64,000 nt of DNA from Lethocerus indicus (GCA_019843655.1 JACDQD010000006.1:7060034-7124033); one strand, 5' to 3'. Counted from the first letter of the stretch, positions 1 through 13,084 are shown. Numbers and translations are program-made. The notes: generated from the letters alone by a model not told the origin.

Positions 1-1602
1 CAGGTCATTATCATAGTTGTGTAAACAAATCATTAGCATCAAATAATTTTTAACGCGGTCGGTGGTTAATTAATAACAATTAATGTAAAGTAACAATTAA
101 TTTTCTTATATTAATAGTTGTTTTTTCAACCTCTATTGTTTTCCACAATATTAACACAGCGAGGCAGGGTACAAAACACGGTGCCGTAAAATAGTACAAC
201 GAATATGTCATTCTCAGTCTAGAACTGACCTATACCGTAAATATAGTATTGTAGGTCGAGTTGAGTAGGCTCGAGGAGACGGAGGATATGTAAGAAAATG
301 CATGAACTATAGGCATAAGTCCTTCTATAGCTTCAAAGCCGGTTGAAAGTGACTACTGATTAAAACTACGTCTTAAGTCCTCGAGTAGGATAAGTCCAAT
401 CCTCGTCGGGCTCGCCGGCGGTCGGCCCGACTTCCTGAATTTTTTGAAATTTTTCCTTCCGACCGCGTCAAAAATTATGAATCCTGGAACGGAGTTAAGA
501 CCAGAAAGTAAGGGGAGAGTGATGAAGGGGCCGAGGCCGGGGACCAGTGCCGACTACTAAATAGTATGGCGGCGGGGGGGGTCCCGCTAATGATTTATTG
601 CTCCTATTTTCTTCCTCCGGCGTTGCCTCGCGCTCCGCAGAAGATAACGAACCAGACCGAGTCCCCGACCTAATAATAGATGATTTCGGGCCGATGATTA
701 AACGGGCGGAATTATCGATTGCCTCCCCCCAAAGCCGGTTGAATAAATCTCTCTGCGCGATTTATACGTGAACTCGGAGCTCCGGATACGATTGTATCGC
801 CCGCTGTACGCATAAATGGCGGGCCTGAACTTTCGCCGCTTCCCCATCCATTTTTACGCGTCGACGCGCTAGGTTTTAAAGAAATGTCCGCTATCGGTCC
901 CCACCTGCCCATTCACATATGGGAGGAACCGCTACAACTGTCCCAACTAGAGGATAAATGCAAGAGAAGATTGTTAAATCTCCGATGTAGTCCTTAAATC
1001 TTTTTTCTATTTATTGGAAATTTGGATTTCAAAGTTGGTGGAGAAACTAGGCGCGTTCAGAAATAATTATTCTATAATATACTGTAATAAAACAGTTCTA
1101 AATGTGTATTTCTTACTGTTCCCAGTATTTAGGTCCTGATGTGTCAGCATTATACTGAGCTGGAACTTGACTCTCGCTGGTCAGTGGCTCTAACTAGGTG
1201 GGCTTCTGAAGCCTTTACCAAATTATTGGCTGGGTGTTACCAGAGCCCATTTGCGGCGGTAGCGTAATGCTTTAATTTCGAGGCCGAATGAGCCGAGAGG
1301 GCGGCGTTATTAAATGTAATGAATTCTGAGAAGCTGAGTCTAATCTCGGGGGCGGTGATGGCGACGGTTGGGCGGCCGGGTCCTCGGCAGGGGCATTAGC
1401 CGCTATCTGTCTCCAGGTGGGCCGGATTAGCAGCGGCAATCGTCCGAATCCTCCGTCTACGACCTGGATATGAACACGGAATTAGGCGGCGCTGCTTACG
1501 GCTAAGCCGAGCGCATCTCAGTATCACATACTGATTAAATAGTGTGGTCGGGAAGCGCGGGACTCTCAGATTTCAATCTGAACGCTCCTCCTCCACCAAG
1601 AT
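1..1602. other. Non-coding spacer with two GC-rich islands
   Basis: AT-rich at the left edge, then islands at about 380-910 and 1240-1510, rich in CCGG, GGCC and CpG. A 7-bp inverted repeat (gtcgggc at 405-411, gcccgac at 425-431) and a G8 run at 574-581 lie in the first island. The longest open frames are 60-70 codons and resemble no known protein. A forkhead-like GTAAACAA lies at 22-29. No gene is supported. Confidence 0.6.
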
Positions 1603-1674
1603 GCCGGAGCTGGGATCGAACTTGGCCCTCCTATCGGCGGTCCAACTTCTCTAACTGCTGTTCAACTTCCGACC
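1603..1674 (-). pseudogene. tRNA-like relic (tRNA-derived SINE head or decayed tRNA)
   Basis: Read on the minus strand, this 72-nt block has the order of tRNA landmarks. It has an A-box-like region with GTTAGA, a middle segment with GACCGCCGAT, and a B-box-like GTTCGATCCC near the 3' end. The terminal CTCCGGC pairs with the 5' GTCGGAA, giving six of seven pairs with one wobble. The T stem and anticodon stem are badly mispaired, so it is not a functional tRNA. The same landmark order is typical of the 5' heads of arthropod tRNA-derived SINEs. No SINE tail or target-site duplication could be delimited, so a simple tRNA pseudogene is the alternative. Confidence 0.55.
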
Positions 1675-4600
1675 GACACTTTTCGACAGCCTCCACCACT
1701 ACAACTAGAGGCGTTTTAGCGATATCAATCTCAGATAAAGAAAAATAACTGATAAACTGAGTAGTCTAATACGCTGATAATCCGAAAGTTCTGTCCATGT
1801 CTCAAAATTCAATTGGTACTAATTTCAAATTATAAACCCCCCTCAATCACTCCTTTCCTAGACATTACTCCCATTATAGGAAACAACACTATTACCAATA
1901 ATACGAAAACATTTTGGCTTTAATGTCAGAGTATGTGAAATTGATAGTGAAAGTTTAGTTTCGAAGGAACATTATGTAATGATTTTTAGAAAAACTGCAA
2001 ATGATAGCAATACAAATCATATTATAAATTCAATGTTTGAACTGAGGTTATTCTCAACATTTATCTAGCACTTTTATCGTTAAATAATAATAATTATACT
2101 AGTTCGATAGATTTACTGATTATTTTACCGATTACTGAATTTTAGGACTTGAAATAGTGGAGACAGGATTGGATTGCCCCAATAACAAATATATTTTATC
2201 AGCGCCAGTATTTTCAGGTGGAGCCAGGACCAGAGTAAATCGGTCTATTTCTCGTTGTTAAAGCGACAATTGGCCGGCCACACCGTAGGCCCATATACAA
2301 CGGGAGATTTTCTTTGGAAAATCCGCAGTTCGAGTTATGAAGGCGGTATTACCGACATTTTTACTGAGCCCTGAGCTCAGGCTGGTGTTTAACGTTATCA
2401 CGACGGCTCGCACAGGAGCTTCAACCCCGATCGGATTTATAAAGCCGGCAATTTTTTGACTGGAGATCCCACTTCACTCTCCAGGGAAATATGATTTTCC
2501 TTACTTTGGAAAATGCACTGAACAATGGCACAGTCATTAAGCTGTTATATTGAGGTATGCGAATAAATGAATTATTAACATTAAAAATTGCAAAGCACAA
2601 TGGGTGGAATTCTGAGCACTGAATTATGTTTTCATTAATTTCGTATATTAATTATATATAAAGGATATCACAAATTATTCATTTGTAATTTTAAAACGAT
2701 ACACAGACAAGGTTATCTGTCTATATAGTTTATGAAATGGTAGCTGAAAATGGTGTTCTTTTATATTTTTAAAATCTATAATAATAATAAAATAATACTT
2801 TTACTCAATGAAGTTTAAGTGCGAGATACAATAGTTGAATGGTGGAATATCATTGAGTAGCAATACCTAATGTCCAGGTTGCTATCTATGATAGTAGTTT
2901 GGCCACACTAATATTGATTTTACATAAGGGAGTCCTGGTAATGGCCGGTCCTTTACTGTTGGAAGTCACTTAACGTTGGGTCACTCTGGCTGTCGAAAAT
3001 CGCCAGTCCAAGTGGCCCTTACAACGTCGGGAACTTGAAACAGGTTTGAAGTTAAACAACGGTGACAACCAAACTGGGGCCACATTATACGGACGGTCTG
3101 AGTGATTATAGACCATTGCCACGCGATTGAAATAGCTCGAGAATCTGACTCTCTATTAGTATTATTTTAGATATAAATAAGATATAAAGCAACTAGGGAA
3201 TAACTCTAGTTGAAGTGTAAATTAAAAACAATTATTTGAAATATAAAGACTAATTGGTGACCGGTCATTGGCTGAAATATTTTCCGCTTATTTCGTCCGT
3301 TTCGTGCCGGCCCTTCCCATCCCCATGTCAATAACAATATCTTCAATCGTCGCCATCTTATATAGATAGACGGAGGCATGACCGAGAAAACCAAGCAGTT
3401 AGTCGGACGCCCCTTGAATCGTAATGGGCCGCAGGGGCAAAAATCCTCGATTCCCTCCAGTGTTCCAAACATTTCCCCGGAAGACGTTTCAAGCTTTCAT
3501 ATCCGCGGAAAACATGTCCGGCCGAAAGTAAAAACCGCCAAATCGTTTTTTTATACCCGCTCAATGCCATTATTGCCATCGTGGTTCACAATCGGGAGCG
3601 TAATCTGCAAAGTGTCATCTATAACACTATTTTATTTCAATTTTTTCCGTTTAACGGGATGGTCAAATAACGATTCAGACTCGCGTGACATGCTGGCATA
3701 TATGAATGCTCCAGCCTGACAACTGTATTATACTTTTCAAAGATGTCCCTCAAATGGCGCCTTTCTCTCCCCAATAAAGGGCGAGAATTTTGCTCGCCTC
3801 AAAAGAATTAATGCATGCAAATAGCCCGATGGCAAAGTTCAAATTCACGATGTAAATTATATTCTATACCCGCGCATATTATTTAAAATAAACAGGGACC
3901 TTTACAAATGAGTAATAATATCAGGTAATTAGTCGGCGTGAATAGTGAATAGAGTGAGAGAGTGCACCAGACCTGCTGTTATAACACGGCCGGGGCCAAC
4001 TCGGAATTGAGATAACGGCGCAACACTGTATAAAAGCTTTTGTTCTAATTTGAAGGAATTTACATATTCAGAAGATTTTGCGTGGGAGGAGGAGGAGGGC
4101 TCATGGCAGGCCGGACCCTACTGCACTATTAAGGGATTTGGCCCTGGCTAAATATCATTTATTCTACACTCCCAGTTCTCCCAAATTTCCTAAACGCATT
4201 TCGAGTTATTTCCAGAGATGAATAGGGAGGCCCTAATCCTGTTTCTTAATTTCTTCGAACTCGTTTAACGCCAGCAGTGAGAACAAATTGTCCGCCGATA
4301 TTGCTGCGGACTCACTGTTATAAAAATAAAGTGGATTACCGAAATTTTTCTTATTAAAGATTAAATTGTTTTACAAATTTATTCTATTAAACCTTTGATT
4401 GTATTTAGCATACTGTAACAGATTATTTACAGAGTTTTTTGTTATCTAAAAATGTCCACTATAATGTAAATTTTTCCTGTAATTTCTAATACTACTGGCA
4501 AAAAAGATGGATATATAAGAAATAGACGGAAATTAGCATTGAAATTCTTAATTAATTATGAACTTTGAAGGTGTATGTTGTGAAAAGAAATGGTGGTTTA

Positions 4601-4883
4601 ACATAAACAGAATATAAATATTTTAGGAATGAAATTTAAATATTTAGATTACATAATGGCGTAATATTTCCTAATCGAAAATTCTTATTTTTTCAGTTTA
4701 ATTTCAAATATATTCGTCAGCTTGACAAATGAGTTATTCGTTTAAATCATCATGCTGTTCGTATTTCGGCAAAACATTCCGGGGTAATATTACCACGTCA
4801 AGTTTGAAAAAAAAAGCGCTAAGAGTTTCCGAGTCTGAAACGCGAACAATAAATTGCAGGGCGGGCGTTATGCATACGCTTGT

Positions 4884-4920
4884 TCCATATCTGTCCATAT
4901 CTGTCCGCTCCATGTCTGTG
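4884..4920. repeat. Short 10-bp tandem repeat
   Basis: The unit tccatatctg occurs twice in direct succession (4884-4893 and 4894-4903). It is followed by tccgc and a variant, tccatgtctg. The array is tiny and its origin is probably slippage. Confidence 0.85.
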
Positions 4921-6107
4921 TATAATGCAAATACACATTTCGAATACATTCCTGCTTATGTTTTGAAACTTCCCATTTTGCTCATCTCGTCTGGTAACTT
5001 CTTTAAAAAACCTATTGGGTTATTGCCCTGTGCGTTATGAATTTATTTATTCGTTTGAACAATTTATTAATTTATAAATATATAAAATTTAAACAGGAAC
5101 GTCTCGGTAAAGGGAGGTTTTACTCTCGACGGACTTCAATAGTATTCATCACTTACGGACGATTGCTCCTTCAATTAATCAATTGCCGCGTTTCCCTGAG
5201 GAACTCCGAATGCCCCGCTGGAACTGAATAAATGCCAATATCCCAGAGGCGATAAATTATTAGAAATTGGACTTGAAATATTGTCTACGGGACCGTCTAT
5301 TAATCATTCATTGGCCATAATGCACTGGTTACCCACCGCAAAGGGTCAATACGAGAGGGTGCAATAAACAAATCGATTTGAGTTCTATTCGTTAATGTAA
5401 TTGTTCTCATTCATTTCTGATTTTAATAACCCTTATTATCGTTTGCTAATATTTCTCGAGGACCTCCGTCTTATTGGAATTTTGTGTACGACTCATATAT
5501 AACATTTATAAATTATTTAAAAGCATGTATTAATTCAAAAGAATAATTAAAAGCTACTCTGATTCAAAAGTGCTCAATTCAATATTTTCGCACTCGCTGC
5601 ACTATTAGGGTGTATAATGTACCCGATTTGTATCAAAACATAATTTCATTACATAAATTTCAAGATTGGGCCTAAAATTTGGGGCCACATTTTACTATGT
5701 CGGTGTCTAAAAGTGGAACTGAATCATTTGATACCGTTCCGCCGCATATGATTTTGTTGGCTCTGATCACCATTTATAACGCTGATATACGACACCCGGT
5801 ATAGATGGATTTGGGGGGATAGAATAACGTGAATGGCAATTCCGTAGTCCATCTATCCTCCCCCATATTTCCCACTGTCCCCCTACGAGCCGTGGAGGTA
5901 GATACAATGCATCACAATATTTATATTTCTATCAATCATTTTCCTACATCTATCAATCACAACTTAATCCGTGGAATTTGTTTAGTCTTAATGGCCGCCC
6001 GGAGCTTTTGAAGTGATATATTGGACAACATTATGTTCCGGAGAAGGTATTAGCTTTTCTGAAATTTCACTGCAAATATATAGCACATTCATATTCCACA
6101 GAACCAT

Positions 6108-6149
6108 GTTATTTCACACCTGGAGGACAACTAATCCGGTGAAATAACA
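6108..6149. repeat. 11-bp inverted repeat (stem-loop)
   Basis: tgttatttcac at 6108-6118 and its exact reverse complement gtgaaataaca at 6139-6149 flank a 20-nt loop. It lies in AT-rich spacer with no associated gene. It could be an RNA stem-loop or a paired homeodomain-like site, or chance in AT-rich DNA. Confidence 0.8.
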
Positions 6150-6776
6150 CGAAATTAAAGTTCTTATATTATATAATTAAATGAATTATGATTATGGCAG
6201 AAAATTATTTTCAGCTTTCATAATTTAAGTATTTATGAGTTTGAATGATATTAGTGTATAAAACTATTTGGATCGATCATATTTAAATGCTTTGTTCGAC
6301 CCTTCGATTATTATTCGGTATTATAGTACATCATTGGAAAGTTTTGATTAAATGAATACGTTTGTTGGAGAGCATTCCCCCAAGAATTATATTTTTTATA
6401 GTAGTTCTACTATTTTTTACAAGAGAATGAGTGTTTATATTTTTTTGTATTGACCCCGGTTTCCGTGAGTCAATTTCCTATTGATTATAAACGAAAATTC
6501 TGCGAAGAAACTCTACAACAGAAAGCGGTGAGAGACAATTTAGAAAAGAAACCTCTACCTTGAACTCGAAATCCATCGAGTTCAGATATGCCCGAGAGCG
6601 GGGCTAATGTTAAGTGGCCGGAGTCCATTCCCCGACGGCCATTGTTGATATTCATGGTCCTGATCGTTAGACTCCTGGAGACGAGCCCTCCTCTACCCAC
6701 CGGCCTGGAAATTGGAAGGCTACCAACGACCCCTCCGAGACCCCAAATATATTTAATCCCGTGCGGGGCCTAGATT

Positions 6777-6791
6777 CGGTCAAATTGACCG
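6777..6791. promoter_or_regulatory. Candidate nuclear-receptor site, inverted repeat with 3-nt spacer
   Basis: cggtcaaattgaccg is a perfect palindrome around one base. It contains GGTCA and TGACC half-sites three bases apart, the IR3 arrangement. GGTCA is the core half-site of nuclear receptors. The site sits in a GC-rich island next to a G-run. Function is inferred from sequence only. Confidence 0.35.
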
Positions 6792-7244
6792 GGGGGGTGT
6801 GCGAGGGTTGTGCGGTATTAAAGGAAGGACGAGACCGGTGAGGTTAAATAGCGCCAAGTAGCGGACATTTCAAAGAAGAATTAATATTTTGTTTCACGGA
6901 ATTCCGTTTCAAAACAATTTTGTTGAAATGAGCGACGCAGGCGAGATTGCTTTATCTAATTTCAATATTGTTAAAAATATTTTTTTTCGATGTTTGTCAC
7001 AAATAGATCAATAATACTTACCACTTATCAAAGTCTGTCGATCGAGAGATAATTAGATATAAATAGGCCTTGTAAATAAGATGATTTATTTACATCAGCT
7101 GATCCACATCAGCTCGAACTTTAATTAACAGACGGCACTGTCCGTAATGCAATCATCCAGACAATAATAAACCATGAATTTAATTTATTCACACTTAGCA
7201 AAAATTACTTTATTTTCACAAATCCAATTCGTAATAATTAACAG

Positions 7245-7355
7245 GCGCCCCTTGAGGGTGGTGCGGAAATGTACTTAACTAAAGTTCGTTTGGTGCACTT
7301 GCACCGACATACTAGCGCCCCCCTGAGTGAGGTGCGGAAATTTACTTAACTAAAG
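7245..7355. repeat. Imperfect 70-bp tandem duplication
   Basis: A roughly 40-bp module starting gcgcccc, containing gtgcggaaa and ending tacttaactaaag, occurs at 7245-7284 and again at 7315-7355. Between the copies lies a GGTGCA/TGCACC inverted repeat. The 22-mer starting at 7271 recurs exactly at 54716-54737, so the module belongs to a dispersed family. The tagcgccccc core loosely resembles reverse-oriented CTCF-type motifs, but identity as an insulator or a mobile element is unresolved. Confidence 0.75.
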
Positions 7356-10300
7356 AATTACATATAAATTCATTTAGTGAAATAAAGATTTCTGTAGAGT
7401 TGTATACCTTACTAGTTATAGTAATCGTGCGCTATGGGTCACTCCACAGTCGTAGACCAAATTAAAGTAATAAAGCTGTGAACAAATAAGTATATAACGA
7501 GGACACTGGAATTAACAATGAAATAAAATGGGGGCCTGGTGTAGTTTCACTAAAATGAGATCGTTGTAGTTGGACTAAAAAAACAATGAGGGTGAGCACT
7601 CTTCTACCGAATTTCTACATTTTCCTTGTCGGTTTTCCTGGACTGGACTGGACCGGGAGGGTTTCTATTCGGGGCCCATTGTCTCGAAGCCTATAATTCG
7701 CCAGCCATTCCTCTCGCATGATTTCCTCCGAATAGACTCGCGGCAAAAGTTGAGCGGGGAGGCCAGAGGGGAGCGTGCGGTTGAATTCAATATTGATGGG
7801 ATATCGCACTGGTTGTCACAGTGCCGTGAACCTGCCGGGAACAACGCTCAACCGGGTGGGCGCAAGAACCGAGGCCACTAATTGCAGATGTTCAGACGGT
7901 GAGGTTTAAACCGGAGCGGAGTTAATGGGGGGCTGAGTTATTTATAAAGATCGGGGAGGACGAGACGAGATAAGGACTGGCGGAGTTCAGCATGAATAAT
8001 TCGTCCCAAAGGACTGATGCCTCCGGGCCAATCGTATCCAACCCACACAGCTTCTCGAGAGAAGCCTGTCCCAACCATAACCCACCAGGAGATTCACTCG
8101 GCACTATCTACGTAGCCCGCTTAGAATTATAAAATCCTTTACACGTGAAGATAAAATATGGAGTAAAGTGTGTGCGTGGTATTGAAATCTGCTAGATACT
8201 GACGTTATGAGAAGTAGCTTTTAGTATATCTTCGGTACGACTGCAGCTCTTAAAGAACCTCAGTTCTGCAATCTAAGAATGGAGTGAATATATGCGAATT
8301 TTGATGTTTAGATTCACTGCTGTGTTTGTTTCTACTGAAACGGTGGGAGAATCCCCGCAGTTGAAAAACCTCAATACACTTGTCTCGAGATCGCCGGAAT
8401 AAAACGTTCATTAAACAATTCTGGGCCCTGAAAATTGTACCCTAGTGCTCTAGGGCTGCAATATGTTTCGGAGACCCACTTCAGTCACGATATTTCTCCA
8501 AGTGGTTCACTTGTTTGGAAGTAATAATTACAAAATTCGACGTAAAATAGTATCACTATATCATAAATTAATAGGATAAATGGATGTAATACAAAGCATT
8601 ATGTAAGCACGTAATAACAACATGACATCTGAGTTCATGGTTCCGAATCTACGCGAAATTCACCCCAATGCGTATATATTTCAATTCGCCAAGGGGAAAA
8701 GCCCCCGGATTTCCGGGATTTCTGTTTAACAACAGGGACTACCTACCTGCTCGGGCAAGTAGAACTGCCTGTGTGAACGGGCGAGTGGTGTTTGTTGGAT
8801 AAGAGTCGTCCAAGTTGAGCCCCACCGCAGTACCGCTTGTAAGGGGAGCGCCAGTTATTCCCCGACACCCGCGACGCCAGCCATTAGTCCCGGGCCCACA
8901 GTGTTAACACCTGACTTGGGACTTCGGAATTGCACAAACTCGACCAAAGTTAGTCCCTCCCCGCATAACCCCGGATTTATTTTTAAACCGAATCGCCATA
9001 ATTCGAACGGCCGTTGGAGGCGGCGGTACTGCCGGAAGCGGTTTTAAGTACGTGTTCATTTCTGAACTAAGCCAATAACAAATGATGAATAGCTCAATTA
9101 AGCTTAAGGCCGTAATCCCTTATATTGCACAATTCAGTAGGACTATTAATTGGATTGCGCATAAAACCAAAACCTGCTACGAAACGAACGTTTTCGTGAC
9201 ATTCAATTAATAATATATATGCAAATAATTATCCGATACATTCTAAATTCAGAATCGTCGGACACTCAATTTCGTGGAATTATTTCTTAATTTTAGAATA
9301 CGTTTATAATTTAGGGATATAATTTACTTACCTTTGATTTTCACTATACAGTATGTAATAGACAATAAAACTTCTAACTAAACCTTCGAAATATGTACCA
9401 TATTGTTATATAAGAGACCTCTCTTTTCTTATGTTTCAGTTAATACTCTCCGTTCATCGATTAATTTGGGATACACCAGCGTCGAATTAACAACCAGTTT
9501 AATGATACTGAGCCAATATTTGACGCAGCAAATGGGTAAATCAATTGGGCCAAATAGCTGTGGAAGGATTTCCATTAAAAAGTCTCCATTGTCATTCGTT
9601 TCCAGAGTTTTGGAGAACACCGGTGATTTCTTCCAGCCCAGGACTTAATTCCCTTGGCGGGGGGGCCATTAAGGCAATGGCTCCCGCTTTCATTTTTCAA
9701 GTTCTCCCGTCACCGTTCTTTTGCAGCGTAGTCACTTTGATCCTCGTTCCAGCCCCGAGACGCGTGGCGTTTCAACGATAGGACGAACGTCGTTTGGAGG
9801 AAAAAGATAAGCATGGAAAGTGTTATGATTTACAAAATTTTATTTTTTACAGGTTCCTGTTTACTCTGGCAAAACCAATATTTTTGTGTCGGTGTTGTGC
9901 CGTCAATGAATCAATCAATGCTGAGCCTACGTTTCCCAATCATGACCTTCCATCTCTTTTTCTATTGTTTTTTTAAAATGACCGACAAAAATATTTTTCA
10001 CAGAGAATAGTTCGTAAGTTTAATTTAGTAGGGATAATTAATGCTCCTCTAAAATGTACTTTTCCCCTTTTAGTATTTCACCGGGCCGGTAAACTTTTTT
10101 TTTATCAGACTGGGAAACTCCGTATGAGGCTTCTGGCGTCGATCCAGAGCTCTGCAATCTCCTTCATGGACACGTTCCATCTCGAAAAAATCGTTGTTTA
10201 GGCGGAAGAAGATTCGGTTCAGGATTTTCCCCGAACTGAAATTTACCTTTATTCGTGAGGGCGGCTCCCAACCAAAACCACTTTTGGTTTGCCTCCTTAA

Positions 10301-10366
10301 ACGCCGCCTTTTTCCCGACCCAATGAAATCAACTTCGCTAAGTGCGGTAGAGGCCCGCACAATTCT

Positions 10367-10368
<2 letters not shown>
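7356..10368. other. Non-coding spacer with islands
   Basis: GC-rich islands lie near 7620-8110, 8690-9030 and 9530-9790, separated by AT-rich sequence. The island at 8690-9030 is complex, non-repetitive and CpG-containing. ATGCAAAT occurs at about 9219. A small inverted repeat ccctag/ctaggg flanks tgct near 8440. No open frame exceeds about 100 codons and none is recognisable. Confidence 0.55.

Positions 10369-10402
<34 letters not shown>
10369..10402 (+). repeat. (TC)17 microsatellite
   Basis: Uninterrupted TC dinucleotides, which read as GA repeats on the minus strand. GA repeats can bind GAGA-factor-like proteins in insects, but nothing here shows that use. The tract sits at the edge of a GC-richer block. 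Confidence 0.97.
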
Positions 10403-10404
<2 letters not shown>

Positions 10405-12759
10405 GACCGTCCTTAAAAACAAATACCAGAAAGTAACTACCGAAAACGAGAATGATTATATATTACGTCGCAATTTTAATATATTTCATGTGAGTGATCA
10501 GGCGAAAATAGGTGGTGGAACTATAAATCTCTATAAAAATTCTATATAAAATAGAAACAACGTCAGAATTTATTTAATATAATATTTTAATGTATAGAAA
10601 ATCCGTATTTTTTAATATTCCCAGGGTAAAAAACGGGTTCTTTCTATATTATGAAGACGGATATACCTGCACGGCATGTCAGCCTGTCGCAAGAGACTGT
10701 ATCTTCCCCTCCGCTTCGCTTAGTAATTTGTCATTTGAAATTCCCCCATGCATTATAGCCTGTATCCCGCAGACATTATCTCGCTTCCTTTACCTTCGCA
10801 TCAATAACCGGGCGGATGGACAATTTCCCCAATTACCCCGTTAGTAATTCAGAGCGCTCGGACGGGCGATGGCCCCTTCATTGTTCCATAAAGCCTAATG
10901 ACCAGGGCCCGGAGTACAAGTTGGCCGCGATAAAACTCGGCCTGAGCTCTTGCAAAAACTTTGAGGGCCGCCCCAACTATTTAAGTTCAAAGCCGGAATG
11001 GCAAACAGGGCCGGAGATAATTTCTATAAATCTCGACCTCGCCCATTTCATATATCTCTCTCTCGAACTTTCGAAAGGAATGGACCGGTTGTCGCAGTTT
11101 GTAAAAGAATACGAATCGCGCAAGCGAAAGTACTTACCGGGCCCGTCACAATGGGCAAAAACGAACCGACCGTATAACCTTAAATAATTAATCAAAACTT
11201 TCCCATATTGTCAGTTCGAGTGCGAGCAGACCTCCTCGTCGAACAATATATACATCATCCCCCAGTTAGCTTTGTTCTACGCTCGAATGAATACGTATTT
11301 AATTATAATGCAAAAGAATTATGTGGAACATGAAAAGTTTAGATTCAAATTGCATGTATTTTTGGCTCAACTTGTTATCGAGAATTCCTTTTATTACGGA
11401 CATAAGAACAATATTAATATGTTTAGATAAACAGAAAGACAGAAAAGTTAACTCACATAATTGCTACTCCTTTATAACCACGTTCTTATTTTTGAATCTA
11501 TTCCACATGTTTTACATAATTCATTATTATAGTTTGATCGAAGCAACTGGCATTTGAGAACGATCGGTTTTCGCCAACAGCGAGCAGTTTTCAACGGGGC
11601 CGTTCTAAAGGACCCGTAGGCCGGCTGGATTAAGTTCGCATTCCTTATATTTCGCTAAGCTATTTTTCATAAGTAATTTACGGCCCACCGTTAAAGATTG
11701 CTCGGGACCGGCGATAAATCTCGCTTAAGAACCGGGGCCCCGTCTCGGAAAACTCGTTCTGAACCTCCTCCCGGATAATTCCCTTTAAAAATCCGCGTCC
11801 CGGAAACTCTTTCTATGGAGTGAAGAGGAAAGGGGGGGAATAAGAACTTTCACTCCTCCCCCTCCCCGCGGAATGAAAAATCTCTCTATTAAGCGAACAA
11901 TATTAAGATCCGGTGGGAGGAATGAACAGCGTGACACGAAGCCTGTGCCCCGTTCGGCTATTTCGTGTGCGCTTTCGGTTGCTATGACAATGCTGAATAT
12001 TGACAGCAGTATAGAACTGTGGAATGATCGTTTGACGACGCCTAACGAAATCATTGTTCCGTAGCAATATAATAGAATATCGCTACAAATAATTTTTAAC
12101 ACACAATAATCAATGGACAGTTGCCCGCTACAGTAATAATATTGAATGAAATGACATCATCAATATTTTACTAGACTAGGGCACATCGATCATGATTCTC
12201 ATTAATAAACAGTCTTCCGTATTTTATATCAGAAAAAGCCGCTGACGCTACTTACCGTAATATTTTTTCTTCGGGTTTAACTTACTAAGGCATTCGTGCT
12301 GCATCATGGCCGATTATTTTAATTTAATTTACCCTAAATATTGTCATGCGTTCGAATACGTATAATTACTCACATTACGCCCCATCTAGATATTTATTTA
12401 ATAAGATGCATTAGTAAGGTGAAAATTTTAATACCATCATTCTTATACCCATTCGCTTATTAACCTAAATAGAATAAAACCAAACTGCAATAAGATTTAT
12501 GGTAGTCCAAACCCTCAAAGGCCACCTAACAGGTGTCTTTAATGAATTTTTTTTAAAGCTTCTAAAGCGATATATAGAAAAACAAGTTTATGATTTGATA
12601 CTAAGGGGTACTTTGATCGTACGACAAATACCAAACCATAGCGTTCTTATACGCCTCTACACCCTTCAAAATCAGCCAGGCTAACCGAGGACACTACACT
12701 GTCGGCTGAAGAATAAGATTTAAGGTTAGTGGACGGCTGTGGAACGGCGTATCATCAGT
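10403..12759. other. Non-coding spacer with islands
   Basis: AT-rich sequence with GC-richer blocks near 10800-11160 and 11560-11960. A 123-codon ATG frame spans 10816-11187. Its residue composition simply follows the GC-rich block, an antisense frame of 72 codons overlaps it, and no domain is recognisable. I leave it unannotated as a gene. Confidence 0.5.
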
Positions 12760-12849
12760 CATCGAGGCAAGCCTTGTAGGCAGAGGCAATTAATCACCGG
12801 CATAATTAGCGGCGTTATACCGGCCCGGTTCCTGTGTGTAAACGGAAGA

Positions 12850-12877
12850 CCGCCGCTAAACCGTCGGTTGGCGGCGG
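12850..12877. repeat. Compact GC hairpin
   Basis: ccgccgc at 12850-12856 pairs with gcggcgg at 12871-12877. The inner aacc at 12859-12862 pairs with ggtt at 12866-12869. This gives about 12 pairs, including one wobble and one bulge, closed by a 3-nt loop. It may be a cruciform-prone DNA site or an RNA stem if transcribed. Confidence 0.8.
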
Positions 12878-13049
12878 GGCGGGGGAGATATCCCCCTTTG
12901 AAAGTTCGTTTTCGTTGCTCTCAGCCCCTTAAGAGAGGTACCGCTTAAGGATTAACCGCTACAGTTTAAAACCGGGAGCCTCTCCTGCTAATTCCTTCCC
13001 TGCGAATAGCCCGCCGTTTTCGGGCCGGAGGTAATGCAATTAAAAACTG

Positions 13050-13084
13050 CTTTCTCCCTTTCTCTTCTCCCTTTCTTTTTTTTT
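13050..13084 (+). repeat. 35-nt pure pyrimidine tract
   Basis: Only C and T occur, grading from a CTTT/CCC mixture into poly-T. A splice acceptor or triplex-forming DNA are both possible readings. The next AG dinucleotides are well downstream and open no recognisable exon. Confidence 0.85.

Larger units (their letters stand above)
1675..7244. other. AT-rich non-coding spacer with short islands
   Basis: Mostly A/T sequence with homeobox-type TAATTA and TTAATTAA words. GC-richer islands lie near 2200-2480, 2930-3130, 3290-3560 and 6580-6880. An ATGCAAAT octamer is at 3815-3822. Open frames, including a 113-codon one from 3378, sit in the islands and have overlapping antisense frames of similar length. 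I take these as composition effects rather than genes. Confidence 0.55.

Noticed and set aside
334..743. 14-base word caaagccggttgaa repeated at 334 and 730
   Set aside because: Words of this length are expected to recur by chance several times in a window of this size.
10816..11187. 123-codon ATG open frame
   Set aside because: Lies in a GC-rich block with an overlapping antisense frame, no recognisable domain and no supporting signals.
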